Source of the DNA: Chloromonas sp. AAM2
Lineage: Eukaryota; Chlorophyta; Chlorophyceae; Chlamydomonadales; Chlamydomonadaceae
Length of the DNA stretch: 64,000 nucleotides
Assembly: GCA_004335635.1 (NCBI GenBank)
Contig: QAXH01005414.1
Span: forward strand, 30,731-94,730
Direction of reading: 5' to 3'
How positions within the stretch are numbered: the stretch's first letter is position 1; each line of letters opens with the position of its first letter. The translations under genes and the position numbers were made by a program. Below, piece by piece: positions 1 to 12,500 of the stretch. The notes below the pieces were generated by a model. That model did no database searches and was not told where the DNA came from. It was given only the letters and a program-made list of their open reading frames with translations.

Positions 1-150
1 AGGTTGCAAGCTCAAATACACGCACTCAGCACATCAGGTTGCATGCTCAAATACACGCACTCAGCACATCAGGTTGCATGCTCAAATACACGCACTCAGC
101 ACATCAGGTTGCATGCTCGAAACTCACGCACTTAGCACATCAGGTTGCAT
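1..150. repeat. 35-bp tandem repeat (about 4 copies)
   Basis: Units begin at 1, 36, 71, 106 and 142 with AGGTTGCATGCTC as the shared head. The array reaches the window edge, so its length is unknown. It lies in an intron or the 3' region of cyclase A. Confidence 0.95.
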
Positions 151-360
151 GCTGGCTCCTGTGTTGTCTGGCTGCGATGCTGCACCAGAGTTGAACCCTG
201 CTGTACCCCATTCTCCTCATTGGCCCAGTCCAGCCAAACACTGCGGCTGTCACAACTTGCTTGCCGACTGTTACAGTCAGCCACAACAGAAGGTATGGCT
301 GTTCATGCAGACCTTTGTTCGGCGTTCACAGACCGCCCAGCCCCTGCATGTAGCGGACTT

Positions 361-543
361 CTCTCAAGCCCATGCTCCTCTCAAGCCCATGCTTCTCTCA
401 AGCCCATGCTTCTCTCAAGCCCATGCTGCTGTCAAGCCCATGCTTCTCTCAAGCCCATGCTGCTGTCAAGCCCATGCTTCTGTCAAGCCCATGCTTCTCT
501 CAAGCCCATGCTGCCGTCAAGCCCATGCTTCTGTCAAGCCTAT
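361..543. repeat. 17-bp tandem repeat, 11 copies
   Basis: CAAGCCCATG recurs at 365, 382, 399, 416, 433, 450, 467, 484, 501, 518 and 535, exactly 17 bases apart. The array lies just downstream of the last visible exon of cyclase A (donor at 558-559). Confidence 0.95.
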
Positions 544-559
544 ACGTGGTGGTGCTTAC

Positions 560-3500
560 CTTATGCAGGTTCAGTCCCCACACAATGGCCTCCGATGCCA
601 GCGGGAACACCACGTTGACCTGGTCCAGCTGCACGTCAGCCTGGGCACGCAAACAAGGCATGGAATCGAACGCATGAGCTAAGAAGGCACAGTGCGAAAG
701 GAATACACCACAACAAGAGTAAGCAGTCGTTTGCATGGGCTAGCGTGCTTACAGAATACAATTCATACTTTGCAAGTTATCTGAAGCTGAATTGGTAAGC
801 GCATTGTTGCATTGGCTGAGGTGTTAGGCCGCAGAACATGCAACCGTGAAAAGTTAGCGTGTGTGTTTTGACCGGTGTCAGGATGAACCAGGACCAGATG
901 GAAAGCTCCTTTGCAACATGGTGCAATCGCTCATGACTCTTGGTGGTTGGTGCACAGACTACCCGGCCTGCTCTATCTCCTGCTTTATCACTGTTCATGC
1001 TTAGTATTTGCAGGCACATGCACAGGCCTGTCCTGTGTGCCTGCTGGTACGCACCAGGTATCCTCCGTTTAGGTGCGCCATGGCCTGCATGGCCTCCGCC
1101 ATGAAGATGTCCAGTGCACACTGGGCGGCGCGCTTATTCCATGCCAACAGCGTCTGCATGGGCACGTGCATGGTCAGAGGTGCATGCATGGCAACGATTC
1201 GGCGGCATGGTGTGGAACACACGATGAGCAAACATACGGTGGGCATGGCTTGCCATATGCAGTTTATTACTAATCTGGATTGCTTCACCAACAGCCGAGT
1301 TACATGTGGCACAGTGCAGAACCTCGGCCATCAGCAGCGAGCCAGAGGTAGAGGCACCGCCGTGGCAAGCATCAACCTAGCAGCCCATCACCGCCAGTGC
1401 ACAGTGTCAAAGCTGGTAGAAACTAGCAGAGTCAAGTTGGTACTGAAGTTGTGTTCACCAGCACCTTGCAGCCCAACAGCTCAAGAACAGGAACACGAGA
1501 GTTGCTCTGAATGCTAGATCGATCTACTGCAAGGGACGCATCAGTATACAGCGAGCTAGCGGAGGAAAGCATCAGCACATGAACAGCATCAAATCCAGCC
1601 CTGCATTGCTGAGTCCAGTTGGTATGCTGTGATTGCTCTCACCAGCGCCCCCACTGCCTGTGCATGTGCCACTGCCACATTGCCCAGCGGCGCCGCCAGC
1701 ACGCCCCGGGAGATGACGGCCTTGCACCGCGACACGCTCAAGTGCGCCACACGCCCCAACAGACGCCGACCCGCAACCTGCGCATGGCAGACACATTAAA
1801 CGCACACGCATGCGTAAGAGTAATGCTGTTATGGGCTGTGCGGACACAAGTAGCAAGCACAACGCAGTACAACCGGCGCTAGCACGTCTCAGAGTCACCA
1901 CTAATGGCATCTAGTTGCCACGCACCCCTCCCCCACGTGTGCACACAGTTACTGTCAGACACACATAGTTACGGTCCACAGCCTCCCGTCATCAACCATC
2001 ACGTACACTTACAGTCGCTCTCTTTTCACAGCTGAGCTGTCTTTCCATGGTTTGGAACTGGCCATCTCCGGTGATGACGTGCATGCTCAAAACTCTTGCT
2101 CTTTCCTACCTGGTAAAGGTCCAGGTGTGGCAGTGAGTCGCTGAGCACATACTCCCCCACGTGCATCACCAGCGCCTTGTCCCACAGGCTCTCCAGCGGC
2201 AGCAGGGAGTAAGAGGCCTCGCTCAGAAGCACAGCACCGCCAGCGGCAGCGTCAGAAACCGTCTGCACGTGGGCAAGGCATGTGGGCGTTAGCAGGTAAC
2301 TGCTGCAAGCAGTGGCCAGGGAAACTGTGACCAGGGATTGGATATTATGCCGCATGTTCACACATCACACACCTTGGCCATCTCCAGAATCTCCCCGCTG
2401 TAGTGTGTCCTCGCAGCAGCCTTGTTGTATGTCACGTCCGCATCACAACCAACACCTGTAAGAAACGGTCCAAGACACGGTTCACCATCAACCGCAATCC
2501 ATCAACCATCAACCGCAATCCATCAACCATCAACCGCAATCCACCACCACCATTACCTATGGCCCCTGGGCCTGCATCTGCACCCTTACACAGCTCTACA
2601 CTAGTAAGCACTTTGCCAGAGTGGTGTTGCTACAACCGCAACTGCAATGTTAAAATCTATGCCCTTGTACAAACCCGTTGGCCAGGTACACATGTCACTA
2701 TCACCACCACATCCAGGTCTTCTGCACACTACCTAGCCTTAGGCCGCCCATGCTTTGCCTCCCACAGACTTTGGCCTACAAGTTTCCAAGTTCCTGCCTA
2801 CCCTTTTGCAACTACAACTACAAGCACTGCTCAAGCCCTGCCTTCCCATGCCCTGTCATCCGCACACCTGACGTCATGCCCATGCGCCCCTGACGCCATG
2901 CCCATGCGCCCCTGACGCCATGCCCATGCGCCCCTGACGTCATGCCCATGCGCCCCTGACGTCATGCCCATGCGCCCCTGACGTCATGCCCATGCGCCCC
3001 TGACGTCATGCCCATGCGCACCTGACGTCATGCCCATGCGCACTCTCAAGCCTCTGAAGATGAGCACTGCGTTGGGTGTGCTGGCAGTGGCCGGCTGCCA
3101 TGAGGCCTGCACCTCCGTTAGAAACGTGCGCTCGCTCTGCGGGCTCGAGGCCGTGCTGTGGCCGCCCACAGTGCCCTGAGAGAAAGAGAATGTGAAAGTG
3201 TGAGAAGAGTGAGACGGGAAGAGTGATACAGAAAGAGTGACATGGCAACTGTGGGATGGAATAGTGAGACGAGAAGAGTGAGAAAGAGAGAGGACATGGG
3301 GTGAGAGGAGGTGTGACAGCTGTGCGCAAACAGAAGCAGAGATGTGTGCATGTTCAGAGATGTGTTCAAGTGGAATGCTTGCAATTCATGGGTGTGGAGA
3401 TAGGCCTGCATGCGTATTCATGACTTAACAAGGCACATGCACAGACAAACTACAGGTCGTACCGCTCATGCAGACTCATCAGCTCGTTGAACGAATGTCA

Positions 3501-6500
3501 ATGTACAGTTCATACGCGCGCACACACACATACGAGTTGAACTTTCAATTCCTGGGTTGAGCATTGAAGTCTTGGGTTGAATTACAATGTGCAGCTCATG
3601 CACGCACACTGAAAACAACGTCCAGGCAAGCTCACATGTGTGTTCAATCCATTCATTAGATTGGAGGGCATGGCGCCGTTGCTGCTCAGAAGGATGCTCC
3701 CCACGCCTGCCCCGTCCAGCCCTGGCTCCGCAAGCACCAAGTTCCCATGGCTGGCCAGCCGTGTCGACATTCTGTTGGACCCACGAGAGGTGGATAATGA
3801 AACCGGCAACCGCACTGGCCCCGCTCCCACCGCTCTTGCTCCCGTCACCGCCCCCTGCGACCCCCCGGCATCATCACCGACCGCCAACTCCAATTCCGAC
3901 CCCGCTGCTTCGTGCATGCCGCCATAGGATTGTGAACGCTGGTCGAACGAGCGCTGTTTGTTGGGCGTGCGCGCCACCAGACGCCGGAAAAATCCCCGCA
4001 CACCCGTTGTTCCCGCTCCCACTCCCAGCCCCGCGTCTGCGGCCGCCCCCGGGCCCATCCCCGTCTCCGCCAAGGCTGACGTGGCAGCTGTACTGTTAGA
4101 GCCAGGATCAGGATGACTGTTCCAGACCGAATTGCCACCGTTTGCGCGCAGCATGAGGTGTGAGGGCACACGGGGTGTCGGGACCAGGTCCTCAACTTCT
4201 AGCTTATCCTGCAAAAGGGTCTCTTCATCCAATACCCCCATACCCAGCGGCACGAGCTTGTGGTTGCCAGTTTCCCTGTGAGCAAGGTGGAAGGAAATCG
4301 CTTGCCAGCTTACCAGGCGTGAATTGTATTGCCTTGACCATCAATAGATTGCGGTTCAATTCCAAACCTTGTTGAGCACAGATATCAATTGCACATCCTA
4401 CAATGGTTACGTGTGCGGACGCTGTGCTCGGAGGCTATCAAGCCATCACACCTTCTGCGGACAGCTTGCATCTTACAGCGTGAAAAAGCCCCCCTGATGT
4501 GAAACGACGCAGCCGTATGCCTGCCTGACATGGCACTTGTCACTCACACATGCAAATGGTTACGTGTGCGGCTAGGGTCAAACGCTTCAACAGGCTGTGT
4601 GTACTGTTGGGTGCTTGTCACTCACACATGCAAATGGTTACGTGTGCGGCTAGGGTCAAACGCTCCAACAGGCCGTGTGTGCTGTTGAGCGCTTGTCACT
4701 CACACTTGCACGACGTAGATGGGCGCACACTGCTCACAGTCAAGCAGCTCCGAGGGCCAGGCACACTCCAACAATGCAACCTGAAGGCACACACACAAGT
4801 GTCATTGTAGCCAAACACGCGCATAAGAGTCCTACTAGCCCAATGCATGCAAAAGAGTGGTCTCAGCCATCTCGCAAGGACCTGGCAGATGTAGAAATGA
4901 TGCCGGGCACTCTCATCCAAGCTTGTGATCATTACTAGGGTTCAATATGCTGATTGCAAAGTAAGGGTACACCTGGAGGTCGTGCAATTCAAAGCCAAGA
5001 TCCTTTGGAAAAAGGAAGTGGTGGGCTCAATAGCAAATACTTGAGCCAGCCAGCTTTTATCACACTTGCCTGGCACTCCATTGCGAATAGAAGTGCATCC
5101 TCAGGGCAATGGAACGCTAGAATGAAGGAGTCACCTTCAGTGCAGCTCTCATACCTGCAATAACGGGGAAAGAAACGGTTTAGAGGCAAAGCTGAAGATC
5201 AGGAAGGTTACAAGAAGAGTCCTAACAAAACTTGATATGTTTGAGGGCTCAAGTCTGTTCCACTGAAGTTGTGATGGTCGCTGAATCTTTGCCGCTTGAA
5301 TGAGCAAAGTTTGGAACCTTCGTCACGTTTAGCAACGACCAGTCTGATCAAGCAACAGAGCACAGCAAGCGAGTAGAACAAACCGGGCTGCACAAGCCCT
5401 TCTGGCCTTGACCCAGCCCCCACCCACCCGCAGTGCTTGAGCAGCAGCTGTCGTATGCATGCGTGGTGTTCATGCAGCGTGCGGTCCATGACGTCAGGGG
5501 GCAGCAGCTCCCAGAGCGTGGTGGAGGACTCGATGTCTGCAGAGCACAGGCATGTGACACAATAGTTGGAGTTAAGGAAGGAGGGTTGGGGGGAAGGTAA
5601 AATCTGTGACCCTGTCACAAAGAATGACCATGGCCTTTTCAGTTGAATTCAAGGCAAGGGAAACAGAGAACACGTGGCCTTAACATGAAGGATGACCCAC
5701 TTTCGGCTACCACCCCACCAAAAGCAAGTCACGGACATCACACAACGGTTGAGGTACAAGTGCACAGCCGCAGTGCATGTGAGAGGCCTCAGTCGGCACA
5801 CACCCATGAGTGATGATGGTGAACTAGAGGGCCGCTGCTGCTGTTGAAGTAACCGACTGATGATGGAAGGTGTGACTCTCATGCTCGTGACCACATTACA
5901 TAAAGTGGCGTCACACACTTAGTAAGTGTCACACACACATCAAGTGACATCGCACACACAGTAAGCGTCACACATACGTCAAGTGACGTCACACACCTGT
6001 GACCAGTAGGGTGGTTTCCTTGTAAGGGCCAGGTGCTGAGACCTGCATGGCAGGAGGGCAGCAATGCAGCCAAACGTGGTTGATTTACATTTGCCTGAAG
6101 AGTTGCAAAATAGTGCTGGATTTTGGAAGGTTGATCATCAATTTTAAAAACACATCACCGATGCCATGATCGCGGCAGGTACACATGTGGGGATCAGATG
6201 GGATCGATGTCTCCAGGGCACGATTGCCAAGCTTGCTGAGTTGTTGCTGATCCTACGAATCTTCCAATTCTGGATCCCTCCAAACCCACCAGGCTTGACA
6301 TCCTCACCTTTCCAAACAAATTTCTGTGTTCGATGTGCTTCCTGAGCTCATACAGTACTGCCAGCACCAGCACTACCACCGTGCACGTGATAGGCACCAC
6401 TAGAGCAACGGTAGGCACCCCCCTGGGCTGATCTTGCTGAACCACAGGGTCGCTGCTGCTGTTGTTGTAGCCCCAGTAGCCGATGGCAAACCTGGGATCA

Positions 6501-9500
6501 CATGAGCGTGTCGTGTGGGTTGCATGGCAAGCTACATGGCAACAAGTCACATGCCAGATCACAGAGAAGTGGAAAGCTTAAGACATGGCGTGTATGGTGA
6601 TACGTTGTTCCGGCCTGATCTGTCTCAGCCAGTTGCAGGCAAAGAGAGGAAGAGCGAGCGAGCGAGAGAGAGAGTGTGTGTGTGAGAGAGTGATGTGCAT
6701 GTGACTCCACTCACAGGTTCGCATAAAGCATCGCATTGGTGACACCAATAACGATAGCAGGTCACCACCGGCATGTGTCATCAGTTGCAGAAAGAGTAGG
6801 TGAGCGAAGTATCTTAGTTCGCCCCACACCTGTATGTGTTGAGCAGCGCCTCCCGGTAAGCGCGCGAGTCCAGAGGTGGAAGACCGACCGTCTGCAGCAG
6901 CAGCTGCTCTTGCGCCCCCCACGAGGCCGAGGGGTACCCAAGGTTGTAAGGATCCTGGTACATCAGTACCTGATCATGTGCAGCACACGTGGCCAGTACC
7001 ACAGTTATGTTGGTTGGTATCAGTGCACACAAACAACTATGATAAAGTGCATCACGTGCGCAGCATGTGGGTTAGTGTGGCAGAAATCAGGTCCCAACTA
7101 AACGTCAACAGCACTTACTAAGGCCCGCTACCTGCGCCTGCTGTGCTGCAATTACACATGGGACGCAAAACACCCATGTGATTGCATGGCGCAAATCTTC
7201 TGTTGTCGGGACAGTCCTGGCATCGCTGCATGGTACTGTACTATTGTACACATGCATATAATTGCTAGCAAGACCCGCATGCTAGCATCAGGTCACACGT
7301 GCCCTACCTGAGTCACACGTGCCCTACCTGAGTCATCACGCCATCTTGGACGTTTGCGGCCATTTTTTCCACGGTCACATTCATCGCAGCTGCGTACACC
7401 GCCTCACTCATCAATACCCTGCAGTTCAGCACACCATCACGTGGAGCACATCATATGACAGCCGTTTTCAAAACCGTCTGGTCAGATGCGTGCCATAATC
7501 AGCCATCTGCAAGACGGATCGACACTCGACAGAAGCGTGCTATCATCGTGATACACTTGACCACTTAAAAACGAAGACGGAGACGGGAGACGCAGCAGGT
7601 CCAACCTCCAACCGTCGCTGGTGTTCATTGCTACATGCATACAAGACATGGGGTTTACGCTCGCATTCCTATCAGACCACGTACCTTAAGCAAGTGAGGC
7701 CCGGTATAGCCGGTGATGGCACTATGTTGGGGTGTTGTATGGTAGCCTGCACAGCCCGCAGATAGGCGGTGGTGTCGTTTGCATCGTACCCCCGTGAGGT
7801 GTACAAGGGGAGGGCGTCGGGGGTTAGCACCTCATTGTGCATGGGAAGGACGGAGAGGGCTGCAAGCAGGGGGGCAGGGATTTTTTTTATCACAAACATC
7901 TTATCATGCGATACTGAACACAGGGGAACATGACAAGCGCAGAAGAGATCTTCTACTGGGTAGGACGCATGGGGAGAGGGAGAAACGGTGCGGGTCTGTA
8001 AGGCTTCTTGAAGTTGAGTTGGATGTTCAGGAAATGAGCTGCTTGGTACAGCAGGCGGCGGCATGGCATGCTGGGAAACGCTGTCATGCCTGATGCTCTG
8101 AGAAAAGCGTTGGTTATACAGTGCAATAGCCGTCTATACAACACCACCTCACTCAGGGTATTATGGGTTCAAAGTAGCCGTCTATACAACACCACCTCAC
8201 TCAGGGTATTATGGGTTCAAAGTAGCAAGCTTAAACACCACCACTTTACACACTGGACTCAGGGCTGTCCCAGAACTGGCAAACAGCTAGTCACGTGCTT
8301 TTGTGCTGGCCAGCGGCCAGCTCGCACGGGAGTCAAAAAAACAGCAGTAGTGCTGTTGATTGATATTCTGGACTCCAGACCTGAAGCATTTGACAGGAGT
8401 AGATTTAACAGTCACCAGGCTGCAGAACTGGTGTTCCGCTGTGGCGTTAAGCCACATGTGCAGTCGTCTCACCTTCAACTGAAAGCGCAAGGTGGTTGTG
8501 CACAACACTGCTTGCCAGGGTGGTCAAGACAAGGGCGGCGGCCCTTTGGGCGTCTGGAGAAACGCTCGTAGAAACGGCCCCCTGGAGCCCAGAGCTGGGT
8601 GAATATGGCGCACGATTGACATACTGGATTACTCCAGTGTCACTCTTGACCGTTTCTGGCACGCCCCCTGCCCCATAGGGGCACAGCGTTTTGGTGCAAG
8701 GTACCATTTTGTTGGTTGCTCGGTTGAGTACTTCAGTGGAACCTGGACAGATAAGGTAAAGCAAAACAAGGACCGCAGCTTTCCCCCTAAGCAAACGCTT
8801 GGTGTTTGAACGGTATTGTCAGTTTCTGTTGATTTCATCAGTTTTCGTCTGTTTCCTGACGGTTGATCGCACGTGATGTGACAAAATAAAAGTATATCGA
8901 CTGGGTATCAGATCAGGTGAACGCACAGTCGCCTACCTGGCAGCATGGCCATGCCCATGCGCCCCTTGCAGTACCATGCTTCCGTGATGTGGTCGACAAA
9001 TGGAGTTATGTGTTCGGGCCGGTCCGACCATGCAGGGGAGTTAGGTGGTGCAATCTGAGCAACCTGCAAGGTATGGCCAGTCGGCAAACTACGGTATTGT
9101 TCAGAACAAATTAGTTTAATCCCAATCCTAATTCTAATCCTAATCCTAGCACATGATAAGACTATACTTGGCTAAACATAGCAGATCCTACTGCCAAATA
9201 CACAGCCACACCCACAAGTCTGAAGTTTGGGCTTCTTCTTAGTTTCTCATGTCGAGGCCCAGCCCATCCCGTGTTGGCTGCCGCCGCCTGACACATTTTT
9301 AGCTGGCAAGCGTGCCTGCGTATCACACCTTGGCCTGCCCTTCCTTGTTACTAATGGCAATACTAATACCTATATAGATGATGGAATGATTATCATAAAT
9401 CCAGATATATAGGCAATAACATGAGCCAAGCAAAACGTTTTGCTGTAACTGTTACAAAGTAGAAACAATATTAATAATAATCCCCTGGCTACCACGCACC

Positions 9501-12500
9501 TTCCATAGGTGTCCCGATGCCACGGTGAAAGCACAGCGGCCCACCTGGAACTGCAGGCTGCCCCAGGGGGGGCAGTGCACGTCTCGCGTGTCGGCGTTCA
9601 ACAGAACCTGGTGGGAGTGAGCAGGCCAGGAGCAGAAGCAAGCGTCACAAGCAAGTGCATGCAGGACAGAGCGCTCAGCAGCATCGCACAGACCAATAGG
9701 TCACCTATTTTCCTTCCCCTCTTGCCCCTGCTGAGCAGTCCTCCCCGGACTGAAGGCCATGTAAACAACAACAACGACAGCACAGACAAGGGACAGGAAT
9801 ACCAGGAAGCGCAGGGGTTGGCGCAAGCAGTGTGAGCAGGGAAGGCGTCACGAGTGCAGGCAGGGCTGACTGATCTGCAGCGCCACACCAGAGGCAAGGA
9901 ATTGCTTGAGAACAAACCAGGGCGGTGAACAGAGTGGCAATACAATGATCAGCCGCTTGCAGTACAATGTATGCATCGCTTACAGTTGCCTCTGCTTTGT
10001 TGTTCCTGTCCGCCTCCAGAACATGTCCGGGTGCCCTTTTCCACCCGTGTTCCATTGTACACAATACTTCATGTTATACCACATACTACATAGGGCATGT
10101 TATACTACGTACTATATACTACACGATATCATGCTTTCCCATGCTCACTTCAGACTGCATCCAGATCCCCTTCCACCACGCACCTGTCTGGCTGCCAGTA
10201 GTACTTGGGGGTTGGATCCGTTTAGCTTGAGCACTTGAAACGCTGCCGCCAGGTACCAGTTCATGGGCTTGCCTCCAAGGAGCAGCGGAGGGGAAAGGGC
10301 TGTCAACTGAACCACAAGGGCAGGAACACAGGGTGAGGTGGAACATGTCCAAAATGTAGGACAAGTTGAGCGGAGTAAGGCAGGCAATGGCAACGCCAAG
10401 ACTAGGTCAAAACCGAGCACAGGTTGAACGGGATAAGGCAGGCAATGCCCATCCAACACTGTGTGGCTGAACGTAGTGGTACAAGAGCATCCCAATATTG
10501 CCTGACGGTATTCAGAGAGGAAGGAAGAAGGGTAAAACCACTTGCGTTGGGCGTTGGGCTTTCTTTCTGATTGGCTGACTGAAAGTAGCACAAGCAGGCC
10601 AGGCAAGGGCTAGAACCGGGTAGCCAGCGCAACAGGAACGTCAGCTGCAAACTTGGTATGTTACCTGTGCAAAGGTGGTGAGTGCTGAGGCAAAAGCCGT
10701 GGTATTGAAGAGCGGCATCAGTGTTTCCGAGTCCAGGAGAGCGCCTTGGGCCGTGCCCTTGTGCTGGGTTAGTGGGGCCATCAGGGCACCAACAAGCTCC
10801 GAGTAACGGCAATCTGGAAATGGCAGGAGGTGGAACTTGAGCAGTTGTGCAGTTGTGCAGAGTACAAATCGGGATGAATTGGTGTGACTGCTCAGAAGCT
10901 GGAGGAGAAGTTGCAACTGACAATGGGGCCTGCGGGACGACAGCCGGCAGCCGGAAACGACAGACAGCTTGCAATCCTGGGCGGGAAGCGTTGTTTTCTG
11001 ACACTTCCGTCGATCATCCCTCTTGGCCTTTGCAAGTGTGCTCAGCTCCTGTTATCTACCAGCAACGCGTACCAGGCTCAGGCTCGATGCAAAAGCCCCA
11101 GTCCGGCAACCCGTCCTCATTAAAGTCCGTCCCGTTGATTTGTTGCGCCATCGTCAGCAGTTGCTGCCAGGTCGCGGGCACTTGCCAGCCCCTGGCCGCA
11201 AGCACGTCCGTTCGATAGAACAGCATCTTGACGGAGCCATCGAGCGGGATGTAGTTAAGTCGCATCGTTCCAGCTGTTGCAAGGCTCTGAAAATAAGCAG
11301 GGATTCCAGCCACGAGAGAGTACGAGTATGCTGTCGCAGATGTGAACGAATCAGTAGAACTGTCTTTTACCCCCTCTGCAGCCGTGCTCAGGCTTGCAAT
11401 CGTAGAATTGTCACCCGATCCGGAGGACGCCGGGCGTGAAGTGCTACGTCGATCCACGGATTTTGATGGTGGTGGTGGGGGCAGGCTTTGCGATCCAGAT
11501 AAAACCGAGGCGGGAAGGGCCGCGTCAATAGGCATGGCCACTTGCGCCATGCTTACGCGATCAAGACTCCACGACGGCATAATCCACGCCGATGACACAT
11601 CGCTGATGTTAGTCGCTAGCTCAAGCAGCGCCTCCATGATGAGATTTCCAGAGTCTACTCCGAAGAAGAGTAACTTGGGACTGACATCCCCGGGCAGCTG
11701 CTGCGAGTGGAGGGCCGCATTGCCGAGGGAATCCGCTAGGTAGGCAGGGGTCATGATCTGCAGGTTCGCAAGCAAGCAACACAGGGGCTCAGAACTCAGG
11801 CATTGGTCCTGCTTATTATCATTCTCTCCGTTATGCGCTCTATCATTCTCTCCGTCGTTCAAATCTTTTGACGTCCTGGGGGTTGGGGGGGTTACCAAAC
11901 CGCTCACTGCTCTGCGCTGCTCACCAGTGAGCGACGAGGAGTGAGCAACGAAAAAAAAAGAAGTTTGCCAGTTCTGGGACAATTCCGTGGGATGGTGACA
12001 CTTTTGTGGATGGTTCGAGTCAACACCTAGTTCATTGGTAGGCGGTTTGATGCATTCTGGGACAATTTTGTGTGTACAGGATTCTTCGACACTGAGATGT
12101 GGTGTGTTGGTAGACAGTGCAATGTACTGGGACAACAGTGTGTTCTGNNNNNNNCAACTTGCAGTAAAAACGAAGTTTGTCGGTAGGTGGTAGACGGTGG
12201 TGCACTGCCAATACTGGGACACTGAGTGGGCAGAAGTGACAAGGCACCGTCTACCACAACACACATGTTCAACCCGCTGCTCACCCCATGTGCGGTTCAC
12301 ACACATACGCAAGTTTTACTGACACACAACAATTCCACAACAAAACTCGAGGTGGTTTGAGACGGGCGGCTCCAAATATCGTTCTAAGATCACACACACA
12401 CGAGTTGTCCCAGAACTGGCAAACTTCTTTTTTTCGTGGGGCCGTTTTTGTTTCCGGACCAACCACCGCATGGAATTTGAACGTGGAAGCAGGATCGCGG

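Noticed and set aside
1..540. CRISPR-like look of the regularly spaced repeats
   Set aside because: The repeats are contiguous tandem units without unique spacers, and the gene context is eukaryotic.
9117..9156. Telomere-like CCTAAT repeats
   Set aside because: Irregular, only a few units, and unlike the TTTTAGGG-type telomere of chlorophycean algae.
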